Positions 24,705 to 33,933 of a stretch of 39,749 nucleotides of DNA are shown piece by piece. How positions within the stretch are numbered: position 1 is the first letter of the stretch; every line of letters begins with the position of its first letter. A program made the translations under genes and the position numbers. Source of the stretch: BJGN01 sp041159865 (GTDB lineage: Bacteria; Bacteroidota; Bacteroidia; Chitinophagales; Saprospiraceae); NCBI GenBank assembly GCA_041159865.1, contig JBEAXK010000092.1, positions 1 to 39,749 on the forward strand. The letters are read 5' to 3'. The notes beneath the pieces were generated by a model, which did no database searches, was not told where the DNA came from, and worked only from the letters and a program-made list of their open reading frames with translations.

Positions 24705-26753
24705 CTAAGGAGATATTTTAGACAATTTTATTAATTTGACACCATGGTGAGGAATGATTGTTTTAAAAGTACTGGTAAATATGCCTATTTCTTTTTGTTT
24801 CCAGACATCGCGTATTTTCCATAATCCTTTAAGACCCCATTTGACTAAGTTTAAGGTAAAGGGTAGGTTTTTTTCATTTCCCCATCTAAAATAAGAAGCT
24901 GGATTTTCACCATAATTTGCCATATTAAACATACCCAAAGCGAATGTTCCGTCTTTCAATTCCTTAAGCCATAGTTGAACCCCATTTTCCATACCTACAA
25001 ACCTGGCTGGTTTACCGAGTGGATCTTGATTTATATCCAGAACTTCAATATTATTAAGAAGATTTAAGGTAAAGGGATCAAGACGTTCCAAAGGGCAACC
25101 TATAAGCATAGGTGATGAAAGCAAGCTAAATATGCTGACGTGACTATATTGTTCATCGGGTGTTAATCGGGTAGGGTGTAGAATGGGACCTATAGAAACG
25201 TCACCGATAATCATCATATCAGGATCTGCCCAATGACCGGGACCAGAAAATGGAGCCCATTTATCGATAGAAAAAGAGGTATGGTATAAACTGGTCCAGC
25301 TATCTTTAATATCCGGCCCTGTTCTAAACATCTGTGCCCATTTTGCCCAATCTGCTGCTTTTTCAAAAGGGGCATTATTAGATAAACTTAAGATGATATC
25401 TCTACCCGATTCTCTAAGAGCTTCAGACATTCTGATAGTAGAAGCGACGTCAATTCTCCAGTCATATTTTAAAAAATCAACCCCCCAGTAGGCCATTAGT
25501 TTTGCATCCTGCTTTTCAAATTTATATGGACCAATATGGCTGAATGAGGGCCGGTTTACCATAATTTTTTCATGGGTTTCACCCCCTTTTGGGTAATCTG
25601 AAGAAGCACCTACATACCCGGCATAGCTGGAAATATAAGGGGTTGAATAGATTCCTGTCTTTAACCCAAGAGAATGAATATAATCGAACATTCCTTTAAT
25701 GTCAGGGAATTTTTCATTTGGCTGAAGAGACAAGGTAACGGAATCCCGATATCCTTGCCAGGAATCATCTAAATTTATATACTGCCAGCCGAAGTCTTTC
25801 AATTTAAAATGAACCATAGCATTTGCTGACGCAATAACCTTTTCTTTATCAATTTTTTGTTCCCAAGCATTCCACCCATTCCAACCTAAAGGAGGAGTTA
25901 AAGAAATGGCATCTCCTACCTGAATTTCAAGTTCAATGGAAGATTTTCCTTTCCTATTTTCAGCAGTTAATATAACAGAATGCTTTAATTTTTCCTTCAA
26001 AACACCCGTTATTTGTCCAGTTTCCTTATTTAAAGAAAGCCCATCTGGTAAATCAATCGCACTATAAAAAATAGGTCTTACCCCTGATGCTACGATATTA
26101 TAAAGAAACGGACTTCCAGGCCTGACACCAAAGATTTTCGGTGAATTAATTCTTGGAAAAGCAGGATTTTTAGGAGTTTGTATATATTTTTTACCTGAAT
26201 TTTCAACATATTCAATCTTTTCATTTCCCAACATAACAACTTGTGCATCTATCCAGTTTGTATAAGTTCTTTTGTTATTGATACCTCCGACGGTGTCCAA
26301 AACTAAGAGTCCAAGTTGTTTTATACCTTTCAAAGAGACATCAATCGAAACAGGAGAGTCTCCCATTTTCATATTTCTTTTTTCGAAAAGAACTTTTCCA
26401 TCACCCAAAACAAAATAGGAGAGAGACAATGATGGATTACCTTTGTCATCATTTCCTATTTTCGCATGGAAGCTAAGTGCTTTTTTATGTATGTTGAATG
26501 CGATAACGCATGGTGTTTGTGCACCAATACCTCTTAAAAACCTAACGCCGTTGACTCTCAAGGTATCGGATTCGTAATTCTTTTTAGCCTTTACAGGTCT
26601 GAGACCTTCAGAAAAGGTTTGGATGGGCAAATCATCGAGCCATACGAGATTGGTCTTCTGAGCAAAACAAAGCACAGGAAGAATAAATAAAAGAGGTAAA
26701 GATGATTTTTTCAAGGAAGTAAATGATTGGTTTAATTTAAAATACATCAACAA
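24705..26753 (-). CDS. GH27 alpha-galactosidase with NPCBM domain
   Basis: A 682-residue secreted glycosidase. A signal peptide (to about residue 32) is followed by an NPCBM carbohydrate-binding domain (RVNGVRFLRGIGAQTPCVI region, about 45-175), a putative Ig domain (residues 195-280, LPDGLSLNKETGQITG), and the GH27 catalytic domain beginning TPPLGWNGWNAWE. The catalytic nucleophile is D431 (FLKYDWRID) and the acid/base aspartate lies in WADPDMM (508-514). It should release terminal alpha-galactose from oligo- or polysaccharides in the periplasm or outside the cell. It lies in a row with the thiolase upstream (38 bp) and the asparaginase-like gene downstream (39 bp). No SusC/SusD pair is near, so it is not in a classical PUL here. 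Confidence 0.92.
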   Translation of the reverse strand: MLMYFKLNQSFTSLKKSSLPLLFILPVLCFAQKTNLVWLDDLPIQTFSEGLRPVKAKKNYESDTLRVNGVRFLRGIGAQTPCVIAFNIHKKALSFHAKIGNDDKGNPSLSLSYFVLGDGKVLFEKRNMKMGDSPVSIDVSLKGIKQLGLLVLDTVGGINNKRTYTNWIDAQVVMLGNEKIEYVENSGKKYIQTPKNPAFPRINSPKIFGVRPGSPFLYNIVASGVRPIFYSAIDLPDGLSLNKETGQITGVLKEKLKHSVILTAENRKGKSSIELEIQVGDAISLTPPLGWNGWNAWEQKIDKEKVIASANAMVHFKLKDFGWQYINLDDSWQGYRDSVTLSLQPNEKFPDIKGMFDYIHSLGLKTGIYSTPYISSYAGYVGASSDYPKGGETHEKIMVNRPSFSHIGPYKFEKQDAKLMAYWGVDFLKYDWRIDVASTIRMSEALRESGRDIILSLSNNAPFEKAADWAKWAQMFRTGPDIKDSWTSLYHTSFSIDKWAPFSGPGHWADPDMMIIGDVSIGPILHPTRLTPDEQYSHVSIFSLLSSPMLIGCPLERLDPFTLNLLNNIEVLDINQDPLGKPARFVGMENGVQLWLKELKDGTFALGMFNMANYGENPASYFRWGNEKNLPFTLNLVKWGLKGLWKIRDVWKQKEIGIFTSTFKTIIPHHGVKLIKLSKISP

Positions 26754-26791
26754 GATAAATCATTTTCCATTTAATCATAAAAAGTATCCTT

Positions 26792-27973
26792 TTAAGATGG
26801 AAAAACTTCAATGACCATTGCAGAAGCACCACCACCGCCATTACAAATGGCAGCAAGACCATAACCACCTCCATTTTGTTGCAAAGTATGGATTAATGTG
26901 ACTAAGATACGTGAACCAGATGATCCCAGGGGATGACCCATAGAAACACCTCCACCACGAACGTTTAGTTTATTGGAAGGGATTGAAAATGTTTTAGCAA
27001 ATACAAGCGGTACAATGGCAAATGCTTCATTTACTTCAATATAGGAAATATCATCCCAGGTTAATCCTACCTTATTAAGCGCTAAAGGTGCTGCTTTGAC
27101 GGGAGCTATGGTAAACCACTCAGGAGTCACTTCGGCATCGGCGAAGGAAACAATTCTTCCTATTGGTTTTATGCCTGATTTTTCACCTGCGTTTTTTGAT
27201 CCAAGTAACAAGGCTGAAGCTCCATCATTTAAGGTACTCGCATTTGCTGCTGTGATTGTGCCATCGTGAGAAAAGGCAGGTTTAAGCAAGGGTATTTTTG
27301 AAAAATCAACCTTTCTAAATTCTTCATCTTCTTTTATCACCATGCTTGCACCCTTTCTTTGAGGAATAGAAATGGGTACAATTTCAGCCTCGAAATGACC
27401 TTTTTCTGTTGAAGCTGCGGTTCTTTTATAAGATTCAATAGCGAAATTATCTTGTTCCTCTCTGGTAAAATGATATTTTTTGGCAGTTGCATCACCGCAT
27501 GTTCCCATTGCAGCGCCATTATAGGCATCTGATAATCCATCTTTAGATAGTCCGTCTATTATTTCAGTATTGCCATATTTATTTCCCCATCGCAAAGAGG
27601 GAATATAATGTGGGACTTGGCTCATACTTTCCATTCCTCCTGCAATAACCCATTCATTTATACCACTTTGTATTGACATAGCTGCTAACTGAGCAGATTT
27701 CATGCCTGAGGCACAGACTTTATTGATAGTTGTACAAATTACATTTTCACTTAGACCAGCACCCAAAGCTGCTTGTCTGGCAGGTGCCTGTCCCAGATTT
27801 GAAGAAATTACATTTCCCATGTATACTTCTTGTATTTCTTCTTTTGACAGATTATTTTCAAAAAATAAACCTTCAATTGCTTTCGATCCTAGCTCTGTAG
27901 CTGAAAGAGCTGATAATGAGCCTCCAAAGCTTCCAATTGGTGTCCTTTTTGCTCCATAAATAAATGCTTCCAT
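26792..27973 (-). CDS. Acetyl-CoA C-acetyltransferase (thiolase)
   Basis: A 393-residue thiolase II type enzyme. The acyl-accepting nucleophile is C87 (NKVCASGMK), the catalytic His is H347 (MGHPLGSSG) and the second cysteine is C377 (AICNGGGGASA), with the NEAFA motif before them. It condenses or cleaves acetoacetyl-CoA in the cytoplasm, feeding fatty acid or branched-chain amino-acid breakdown. The length is exact for the family. The start codon is divergent from the initiator tRNA gene, with 80 bp between them. Confidence 0.94.
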   Translation of the reverse strand: MEAFIYGAKRTPIGSFGGSLSALSATELGSKAIEGLFFENNLSKEEIQEVYMGNVISSNLGQAPARQAALGAGLSENVICTTINKVCASGMKSAQLAAMSIQSGINEWVIAGGMESMSQVPHYIPSLRWGNKYGNTEIIDGLSKDGLSDAYNGAAMGTCGDATAKKYHFTREEQDNFAIESYKRTAASTEKGHFEAEIVPISIPQRKGASMVIKEDEEFRKVDFSKIPLLKPAFSHDGTITAANASTLNDGASALLLGSKNAGEKSGIKPIGRIVSFADAEVTPEWFTIAPVKAAPLALNKVGLTWDDISYIEVNEAFAIVPLVFAKTFSIPSNKLNVRGGGVSMGHPLGSSGSRILVTLIHTLQQNGGGYGLAAICNGGGGASAMVIEVFPS

Positions 27974-28011
27974 CCTCTTTTCTAAGTTAAATAATATTTT
28001 TTATAAAATTG

Positions 28012-28042
28012 TTGAGGTATTCATAAAAAAAGTCTATATTTG
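28012..28042 (+). promoter_or_regulatory. Bacteroidota-type promoter of the initiator tRNA
   Basis: TTG at 28012-28014, a 20-bp spacer, then TATATTTG at 28035-28042. The tRNA 5' end follows 11 bp after the -7 box, so transcription starts very near the mature end. Confidence 0.72.
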
Positions 28043-28053
28043 CAGAACAAAAT

Positions 28054-28126
<73 letters not shown>

Positions 28127-28132
28127 CAAAAT

Positions 28133-28164
28133 AAAAAAGGGGACTAATTTAGTTCCCTTTTTTT
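28133..28164 (+). terminator. Terminator of the tRNA-fMet gene
   Basis: GGGGACT (28139-28145) pairs with AGTTCCC (28151-28157) with one G-T pair and a 5-base loop. It is preceded by six A and followed by seven T, an intrinsic terminator starting 12 bp after the tRNA. Confidence 0.85.
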
Positions 28165-28185
28165 ATTCCTTTAAATCAGTATTTA

Positions 28186-28940
28186 CTATTTATCCGTTTC
28201 ATTTTTTTTTTGAAAATACTCCATTGGTGCCTTCTTAGTAAATTCGCGAAATACATAGCAGAAAGTAGATTTGTTTTTAAACCCACCTTGTTTGGCTTTC
28301 TAAAAGAATGATCACAAATCCCTCCTTTTATCTTTTATAGATACTTTCAATCTTTTAATTCTGAATTGGTTGATGCATTATTTAAAATGTTTGCCTGATT
28401 GATTGTTTACAAGCTGAGAGAAATATTTTGTATTGCTATTTAATATTAAAAAATGATTTTATATCTAATTCTGCATCGAGATACAAGACTTTTTGGTTTA
28501 TTAAAGAGTTGATTTTTTAAACAAGGTCAATTCATATATAGGATCGAGTCAGTAGCTTTTTTTTTATTGTAATTGCATCAAACTAACTTTTGCGTCAAAG
28601 TATTTTAAATTTCAGCAACTTCAAAAGCAATATAATTGGTTAATATTTTTCAGTTATTAATAACAGATGTTATGACAAAACGACATAAACAAGATTCCTC
28701 CGATTTTCTATAACGCAAAATTTGGGTCTCAATAAATTGTTTCCTCATTAATGATTTGCAAATTAATTCTATGGTTTCTTTGGATGTATTTTCACCTTGT
28801 AAAACAGGCCTGTGTTTTTGCCTATTACTTCAAATAAATATGTAGCCTTTTATATTAAGAAAAGCGTCATTTATCCGAATAATATTTTTGGTTGCATCAG
28901 GAGGAATGACTGCTTCCTCTGTTTGATGATGTCCAGTCAT
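28186..28940 (-). pseudogene. Decayed PAS/LOV-like plus AraC-type HTH regulator
   Basis: No intact gene lies between the tRNA and 29116, but on the minus strand a broken regulator can be read from about 28940 to the stop at 28186-28188, using all three frames. PAS part: NIIRINDAFLNIKGY, then in another frame FEVIGKN, then back to RPVLQGENTSKETIELI, QILRYRKS, FVITSVINN and LTNYIAFEVAEI, in the order of a LOV-type PAS domain. AraC part: VLYLDAELDIKSFF, then in a third frame NTKYFSQLVNN, CINQFRIKRLK, GGFKNKSTFCYVFREF and TKKAPMEYFQKK, the two-helix-turn-helix order of AraC proteins. In-frame stops break the HTH at 28300-28302, 28312-28314 and 28378-28380, and more stops lie in the PAS and linker. 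The LOV cysteine position is not preserved where readable. Upstream of 28940 I recognise nothing further. Confidence 0.78.
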
Positions 28941-29073
28941 AGTATTAAAAATAGATTAAAATGTTTGTGATAAGTTAATCAAGCTATGAAAAATCCTACA
29001 TAAAAGTAGACTTTTTGTGTGTAGTTCATTTTAAGAAGGATTTTTCAACAACTCTTTCATATTAATATTTTAG

Positions 29074-29081
29074 TACTTTTG
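29074..29081 (+). promoter_or_regulatory. -7 promoter element upstream of the DUF4011-like gene
   Basis: TACTTTTG matches TAnnTTTG exactly, 34 bp upstream of the ATG at 29116. No good -33 TTG is present at the usual distance. The stretch 28941-29073 upstream is AT-rich and shows no other feature to me. Confidence 0.4.
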
Positions 29082-29115
29082 TAAACAAGTTAGTATTTTA
29101 TCATATATTGTCTCT

Positions 29116-32100
29116 ATGAGTCAGTTCAGGTTGGAATGGGAAAGAAAGTTGCTACATTTAGGGAATAAGTCTTTAGATATATTAACCCTGTCCAAAGATT
29201 TAGATTTCTTAAAATGGGTGGCTGATTCAGGTCATTTTTTAACCTCTGCTAACTTGGTTTTTAATACACTTTCACCCGCAGCCACCTGGGAAATTTATCA
29301 TATAGAAGAGGCCTTTAAAGCTAGATTTGGGATTTCTTCTTTAAAAGTTGGATATCCATACCTGAGTATAAATAAAGATCATTTTTCTCATGCCTTGCCT
29401 CTTTTTATTTGGGATATTTCGCTGATTCCTGTTGATAAAATTGGTGTAAAATGGATGTTTTCACGGTTTGTACATGCACTTCCCATTTTAAATCCAGTTA
29501 TTTTAAATCACGTTTCTTTTGATCAGATAGAAAAATTGATTTCCCCATTTATTAACCAGGGAGGAATTCATCTCGATGATTTTAGAATGCTTGTAAAAGC
29601 GATAGATCCGTCTTTTTTTCCTGACGACATATTTGTTTCAGTACCCAGGGAGAGTGTAATTAAAGAGCAGATAAATGCTTATAAAATTTATAATGCCATT
29701 TCATTGAATCTGTTGAATAATTATTCAGAAGATACTGAAAATCAAACAAATAAAATTTCTTTTTTCCCAAACCAAAGAAATTTACTTCCAGGTCATTCTT
29801 TTGGTTTACAAATTTTGTTTCCAGAACAAGCATCTGCTTTTCATTTTGCGCAAGAAAATTCGAGAGCTGTAATTAGTGGTACATCAGGTACAGGAAAAAA
29901 ATATTTACTTAGGCAAATGATTACTAATGCTTTATCCAATGGGAGAACCTGTTTGGTTCTTTCTGAAAATAAAGGATTCTTAGCTGAAATAAATTCTTCA
30001 TTTTCAAAAGATAAAATGGAAAACCTAGTCTTATTTCAGCCTACTAAAGACCATTATGGACAATTATTAAAACGACTGGCTTATATTATTCAACAAGAAA
30101 AAAATTCACCGGTATTTGCTGGGGATAATTTCAAGGAAATCTTGTCATCTTGCCAGAGATTATTAGTAAAATTATCAGGAGCATATAAAGCATCCAGGAG
30201 AAAAATTTTTGGGGAAAATGATTGGGCTGAAGTGGTGAGTATGTTTTTACAGAGTGCACGTGGAGTCGATAATCAACTGGTTAATATAAGATTACCCACA
30301 GATCTTTTTGAATTCAATACGGAGGAATTTGACAAACTGGTTATGGAAATAACCCCTTTACAAAAGGGTTTTGCAACAGTTAATACCCTTCAACATCCTT
30401 TAAATATTTTACATACAGGGATTCTTGAAAATTCAAATGTGGAAGAAATTTCTGATTATTTTAATCTTCAGCTTACTGAGGAAAGGAATAATTTCAGATT
30501 TATTCTTACGGAATATTTAAATATTTTAACCCAATATGCAGATTCTTTGAATATCTCATTATTCAAAGAAATACAGGAAATAATTGAAGGATTGGAAGAT
30601 GTTGAAAATAAATTTGCCGGATATCTAGATTTATATGGGGATGATTTTCTTTATACAAGGAATTTTTCACTTCTTCTTTATAGTAAACTTGCTGACAGAG
30701 GTAAAAAGATATTGTTAGCAAGAGAAAATATGGTTCAGCTTTTGACTGAGATTAAAACCAGAGTTGAAAATCAGCAGTTTTGGGCCTTTCCGGTACTTCC
30801 TGAAAATATAAGTCATTCCAATTTATCTGAATGGATTCATTTTGCTCGAAAATTGAAGTTAAGTGCAGTTGAATGGCAACAACAACTACCTGAGTTCATT
30901 AATGAGGAGGTTTTTCGTGCATCTGGTAACAATGTTAATTCCATTAGTTTATTCAGAGACAAATTTATATACCTCGAAAATTTAATGGATGAAGCTATTA
31001 AAAACTTTAATTCCAAATCGATATTTCTCGAGCGAATGGACCATCAGGCATTGACTTTGATTAAACGCCAGAAATGGCTGGAATTGCTGGTTAACAAGTT
31101 TGATTTAATATTGTTAAACATAAGAGATTTTCCAGCTTTTTATCATTGGCAATCAAGTTGGAAAGAACTTTCTCCTGCCGCTAAGGCTGTTATTCAAGTT
31201 CTTTCGACTATAAATCCCACTGATTGGGTTTTAACTTTTAAAAATTGGTACTTACACCAGGTTCTATTAAAAAATTTTAATCATCAACTACCCGATACTT
31301 CATTGCCGCTTGAAACTTTCGAAGCCGATTGGGAACTTTTACAAAGTATGATGCCCAGGCAAATTCAGTCTTTATGGTTTCAAAAAAGAAAGGAACGGAT
31401 TAAACAATTGAGGAAAGAAGAAAAGTCAACATTGCAAAAAATAATGAGATGGATAGAAAAAGGAGATTTAAATGAATATGATTATCTCTTTTTCTTGCGG
31501 GACATAACTCCTTTATGGCTGGATTGTTTTCCGGTGTTTTGTTTAACCGTCAAACAGGCAAATGAGTTATTTCAACACTATCCTTCCATTCAGTTTGATC
31601 ATGTTTATTGGGGAGATGTCCAATTTTCAACGAGACAAGATGTGGCAAAATTCCAATCGTTGGGGAAAAGTTTTACTTGTTTTTATAATCCCTCTTTTGA
31701 TAATAATGATGATTCAAATGAGCTAACAAAAGTATATCCATGTTATAAAATGTCAAAAATACATGGTTTTTATCAGGGAAATCCTTGGCAGCAATGGAGA
31801 GGTGGGCAAGTAACTGTAAATACCGTTAAAGATGCATCTGTCCATTTTTACAGAATCAAAGGCCTTTTTCAATCTAATGGGGTTAATGAAGTAGAGGCTA
31901 CCTTCTTAATCAACGAGTTATCAAAAATAAGATATGCCTCGACAGAGCATTTACCAACGATAGGAATTCTTTGTTTGACCGAAACGCAAAGAAACTTTAT
32001 TTCTACCTTGATTTTCAAGGTTAGCCATGAGGAATCAACCTTAAAAAATCATTTTAATAATTTGGTAAATAATGGATTAGAAATTTTATTGCCCAACGAG

Positions 32101-32724
32101 ATTGAGTCCAGACATTTTAACCTGGTTTTTCTATTAACCACCTTTGAGGATATAAATTCACTTGTAGACTTTCCTTTGTCTACTATTCAGGTTGAACAGA
32201 TATCTTCTTTAGCCTTAGATAATTTTACGGTTATTACTTCGCTCAAAAGGGATGAATTAATTGAAATGGATGACATTGTGAAGCAGGATTTATTCATTCC
32301 ATATTTAAAATTTTTAGAAGCTATTCACGACAGAGATATTTATGCTTTAGAATACGAATTCCAAAAATTCAGACCTGAAAAAGAAGAACCATTTTTAGAA
32401 ATTTATCATGCTTTCTGGTCAGAACTCATGCAGCGTTTTGACGCCAAAAATGCCTCTTTTGAGTTTCAAAAAAATATATTTTTCAATCAGGATTACTTTC
32501 CATTTTTCATTAAAAAACAATCTGCTCAGGCTAATTATATTTTTTTCCTGCTCGATGGTTTTCATGCCAATACGACTCAAACCGATTTTATCTGGGAAAT
32601 AAGGCAAACCAACAAACTCAAAAAATATGGCATTGAATTACTACCTATCTGGACAGTAAACTGGTGGAAAAATAATGTGATTGAATCTAAAAGACTTATT
32701 TCAACCATTCAAACATTGAATTGA
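29116..32724 (+). CDS. DUF4011-type SF1 helicase/Vsr-like nuclease homologue with degenerate active sites
   Basis: A 1202-residue cytoplasmic protein. Its order of segments follows the DUF4011-helicase-nuclease proteins: an N-terminal WERKLLHLGNKSL (8-20) like the DUF4011 opening; a P-loop region at 255-262 (GTSGTGKK) followed by NALSNGRTCLVLSENKGFL; a long helical middle; PVFCLTVKQANELF then FDHVYWGDVQ (827-836), which occupies the Walker B position normally FDEASQ; a second RecA-like domain with TIGILCLTETQRNFI; NEIESRHFNLVFLLT (994-1008) where motif V (QGDE) belongs; and a C-terminal fold with FFLLDGFH (1143-1150) and ELLPIWTVNWWKN resembling the REase_MTES_1575/Vsr-like nuclease. The P-loop has Lys for Ser/Thr, Walker B has GD for DE, the arginine motif VI is not visible, and the nuclease acidic residue before DG is Leu. 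The frame is intact over 3.6 kb, so the protein is probably made and selected. ATPase and nuclease activity are doubtful. Related active proteins are known as single-gene phage defence; the role here is unknown. Confidence 0.7.
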   Translation: MSQFRLEWERKLLHLGNKSLDILTLSKDLDFLKWVADSGHFLTSANLVFNTLSPAATWEIYHIEEAFKARFGISSLKVGYPYLSINKDHFSHALPLFIWDISLIPVDKIGVKWMFSRFVHALPILNPVILNHVSFDQIEKLISPFINQGGIHLDDFRMLVKAIDPSFFPDDIFVSVPRESVIKEQINAYKIYNAISLNLLNNYSEDTENQTNKISFFPNQRNLLPGHSFGLQILFPEQASAFHFAQENSRAVISGTSGTGKKYLLRQMITNALSNGRTCLVLSENKGFLAEINSSFSKDKMENLVLFQPTKDHYGQLLKRLAYIIQQEKNSPVFAGDNFKEILSSCQRLLVKLSGAYKASRRKIFGENDWAEVVSMFLQSARGVDNQLVNIRLPTDLFEFNTEEFDKLVMEITPLQKGFATVNTLQHPLNILHTGILENSNVEEISDYFNLQLTEERNNFRFILTEYLNILTQYADSLNISLFKEIQEIIEGLEDVENKFAGYLDLYGDDFLYTRNFSLLLYSKLADRGKKILLARENMVQLLTEIKTRVENQQFWAFPVLPENISHSNLSEWIHFARKLKLSAVEWQQQLPEFINEEVFRASGNNVNSISLFRDKFIYLENLMDEAIKNFNSKSIFLERMDHQALTLIKRQKWLELLVNKFDLILLNIRDFPAFYHWQSSWKELSPAAKAVIQVLSTINPTDWVLTFKNWYLHQVLLKNFNHQLPDTSLPLETFEADWELLQSMMPRQIQSLWFQKRKERIKQLRKEEKSTLQKIMRWIEKGDLNEYDYLFFLRDITPLWLDCFPVFCLTVKQANELFQHYPSIQFDHVYWGDVQFSTRQDVAKFQSLGKSFTCFYNPSFDNNDDSNELTKVYPCYKMSKIHGFYQGNPWQQWRGGQVTVNTVKDASVHFYRIKGLFQSNGVNEVEATFLINELSKIRYASTEHLPTIGILCLTETQRNFISTLIFKVSHEESTLKNHFNNLVNNGLEILLPNEIESRHFNLVFLLTTFEDINSLVDFPLSTIQVEQISSLALDNFTVITSLKRDELIEMDDIVKQDLFIPYLKFLEAIHDRDIYALEYEFQKFRPEKEEPFLEIYHAFWSELMQRFDAKNASFEFQKNIFFNQDYFPFFIKKQSAQANYIFFLLDGFHANTTQTDFIWEIRQTNKLKKYGIELLPIWTVNWWKNNVIESKRLISTIQTLN

Positions 32725-33933
32725 TTATTTAAGTCCTTCAAATAGCCAGTTAGCCAATGCTTGTCTGTTTTCTGGCAAAATGAATCGTTGCTGATCAAAT
32801 GTATTCCTTAAATTACCCAACTCTATATAAACCGCCGGCATTGGTGCATTTTTAAGAGAATATAATTCTCTGCTTGATAAGGTGCCTTTATATATACCAT
32901 TAGATCTGTATTGACGATATTTCTCACCAAAAGTCTGATAAATTTTATTGGCTGTTTGATGTGAAATCTGATTATCGACCTGGTGGTAAAGAAAAAGATC
33001 AACCTGTTGATCCGAATGCCTTGAATCGACATGAATTTCCATTAGGAACTGTCCGTTTGGCGCGATTGATTTATTTTTTTCAAATAGAGATTTAACAATT
33101 TCTATACGTTGTTCAAGTCGTTCTCGCTGTCCCAAAGGAATTTTTTCTCCTCCCCAAACTGTTTCATCCTTATCACATTGCAGAAATTCATCATCTCTGA
33201 TACCATCGTTACCGTCGCGCGTAATCATATAAGACATGGCACCTTCTTGAATTAATTTTCTGCAAAGTCGAAGCCCTACGTCATAAGCGTATTCATCTTC
33301 ACAAAGGGTATTTCCATTTTTAACACCTTGTGCACCTGGGTCTGGTCCGCCGTGGCCACTGATAATATAAAATATTTTACCTTTTAAAATATCAGACAAA
33401 ATGGGGGTGGATTCATATTTACCAAAAATAGGAAATACCTTTTCATTGGAGGGTATTGGTACATTACAGTTTAAGGCATGATAAGGTACCCAAAGTTTTT
33501 TGTCATCCTGAAAAGCTTTATCCCTAAGACCTGCTTGATGCATTTTAATGTTATAGCTTTCAATTTCTTTAGCTTTATCGAATGCTGTTATTCCTAAAGT
33601 TGACCTAATTGATTTACCATCAAAGGGTATGGTTAGAATAGGCAATTGATAAGTTTTGTCCAATAAAAGATTTGAATTGGGAGATAGGTTATTTAGAATT
33701 AGAAATTTTTCTTCATTACAAAATGAATGGTCTAAATGATATCTGCTTAAAATTTTTTTTATGCCATCTCCTTGCTTTGCCTTGAAAGTTAACCAGTCTT
33801 CCTTTAATTTTGAGGAAGATAGACTCATAAGAATGGCAAAGATTAACAATGTTAGTTTATATTTGTGCAGAGAATTGCAGTCAGATAGGATTGCAGGATC
33901 TAAGTGGTGATTTATGAAGGATCTGCATTTCAT
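32725..33933 (-). CDS. N-acetylmuramoyl-L-alanine amidase (Amidase_3) with LysM-like region
   Basis: An exported zinc amidase that cuts the bond between muramic acid and the stem peptide. Motifs: ISGHGGPDPGAQG (first zinc His), EDEYAYDVGLRL (zinc Glu), MEIHVDSR (second zinc His) and VYIELGNLRN (catalytic Glu). Before the catalytic domain is a LysM-like stretch (FKAKQGDGIKKILSRYHLD) that could bind peptidoglycan. The hydrophobic segment LTLLIFAILMSLSSS is the signal peptide. The open frame extends to 33996, which would overlap the start of the divergent ccmB by 83 bp; I prefer the internal Met at 33933, which still overlaps by 20 bp. A later start cannot be excluded. The stop lies 3 bp from the stop of the convergent DUF4011-like gene. 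Confidence 0.85.
   Translation of the reverse strand: MKCRSFINHHLDPAILSDCNSLHKYKLTLLIFAILMSLSSSKLKEDWLTFKAKQGDGIKKILSRYHLDHSFCNEEKFLILNNLSPNSNLLLDKTYQLPILTIPFDGKSIRSTLGITAFDKAKEIESYNIKMHQAGLRDKAFQDDKKLWVPYHALNCNVPIPSNEKVFPIFGKYESTPILSDILKGKIFYIISGHGGPDPGAQGVKNGNTLCEDEYAYDVGLRLCRKLIQEGAMSYMITRDGNDGIRDDEFLQCDKDETVWGGEKIPLGQRERLEQRIEIVKSLFEKNKSIAPNGQFLMEIHVDSRHSDQQVDLFLYHQVDNQISHQTANKIYQTFGEKYRQYRSNGIYKGTLSSRELYSLKNAPMPAVYIELGNLRNTFDQQRFILPENRQALANWLFEGLK

Noticed and set aside
28186..28440. AraC HTH read through stop codons by recoding
   Set aside because: Three different stop codons interrupt one frame and further frameshifts occur upstream. This is decay, not programmed recoding.
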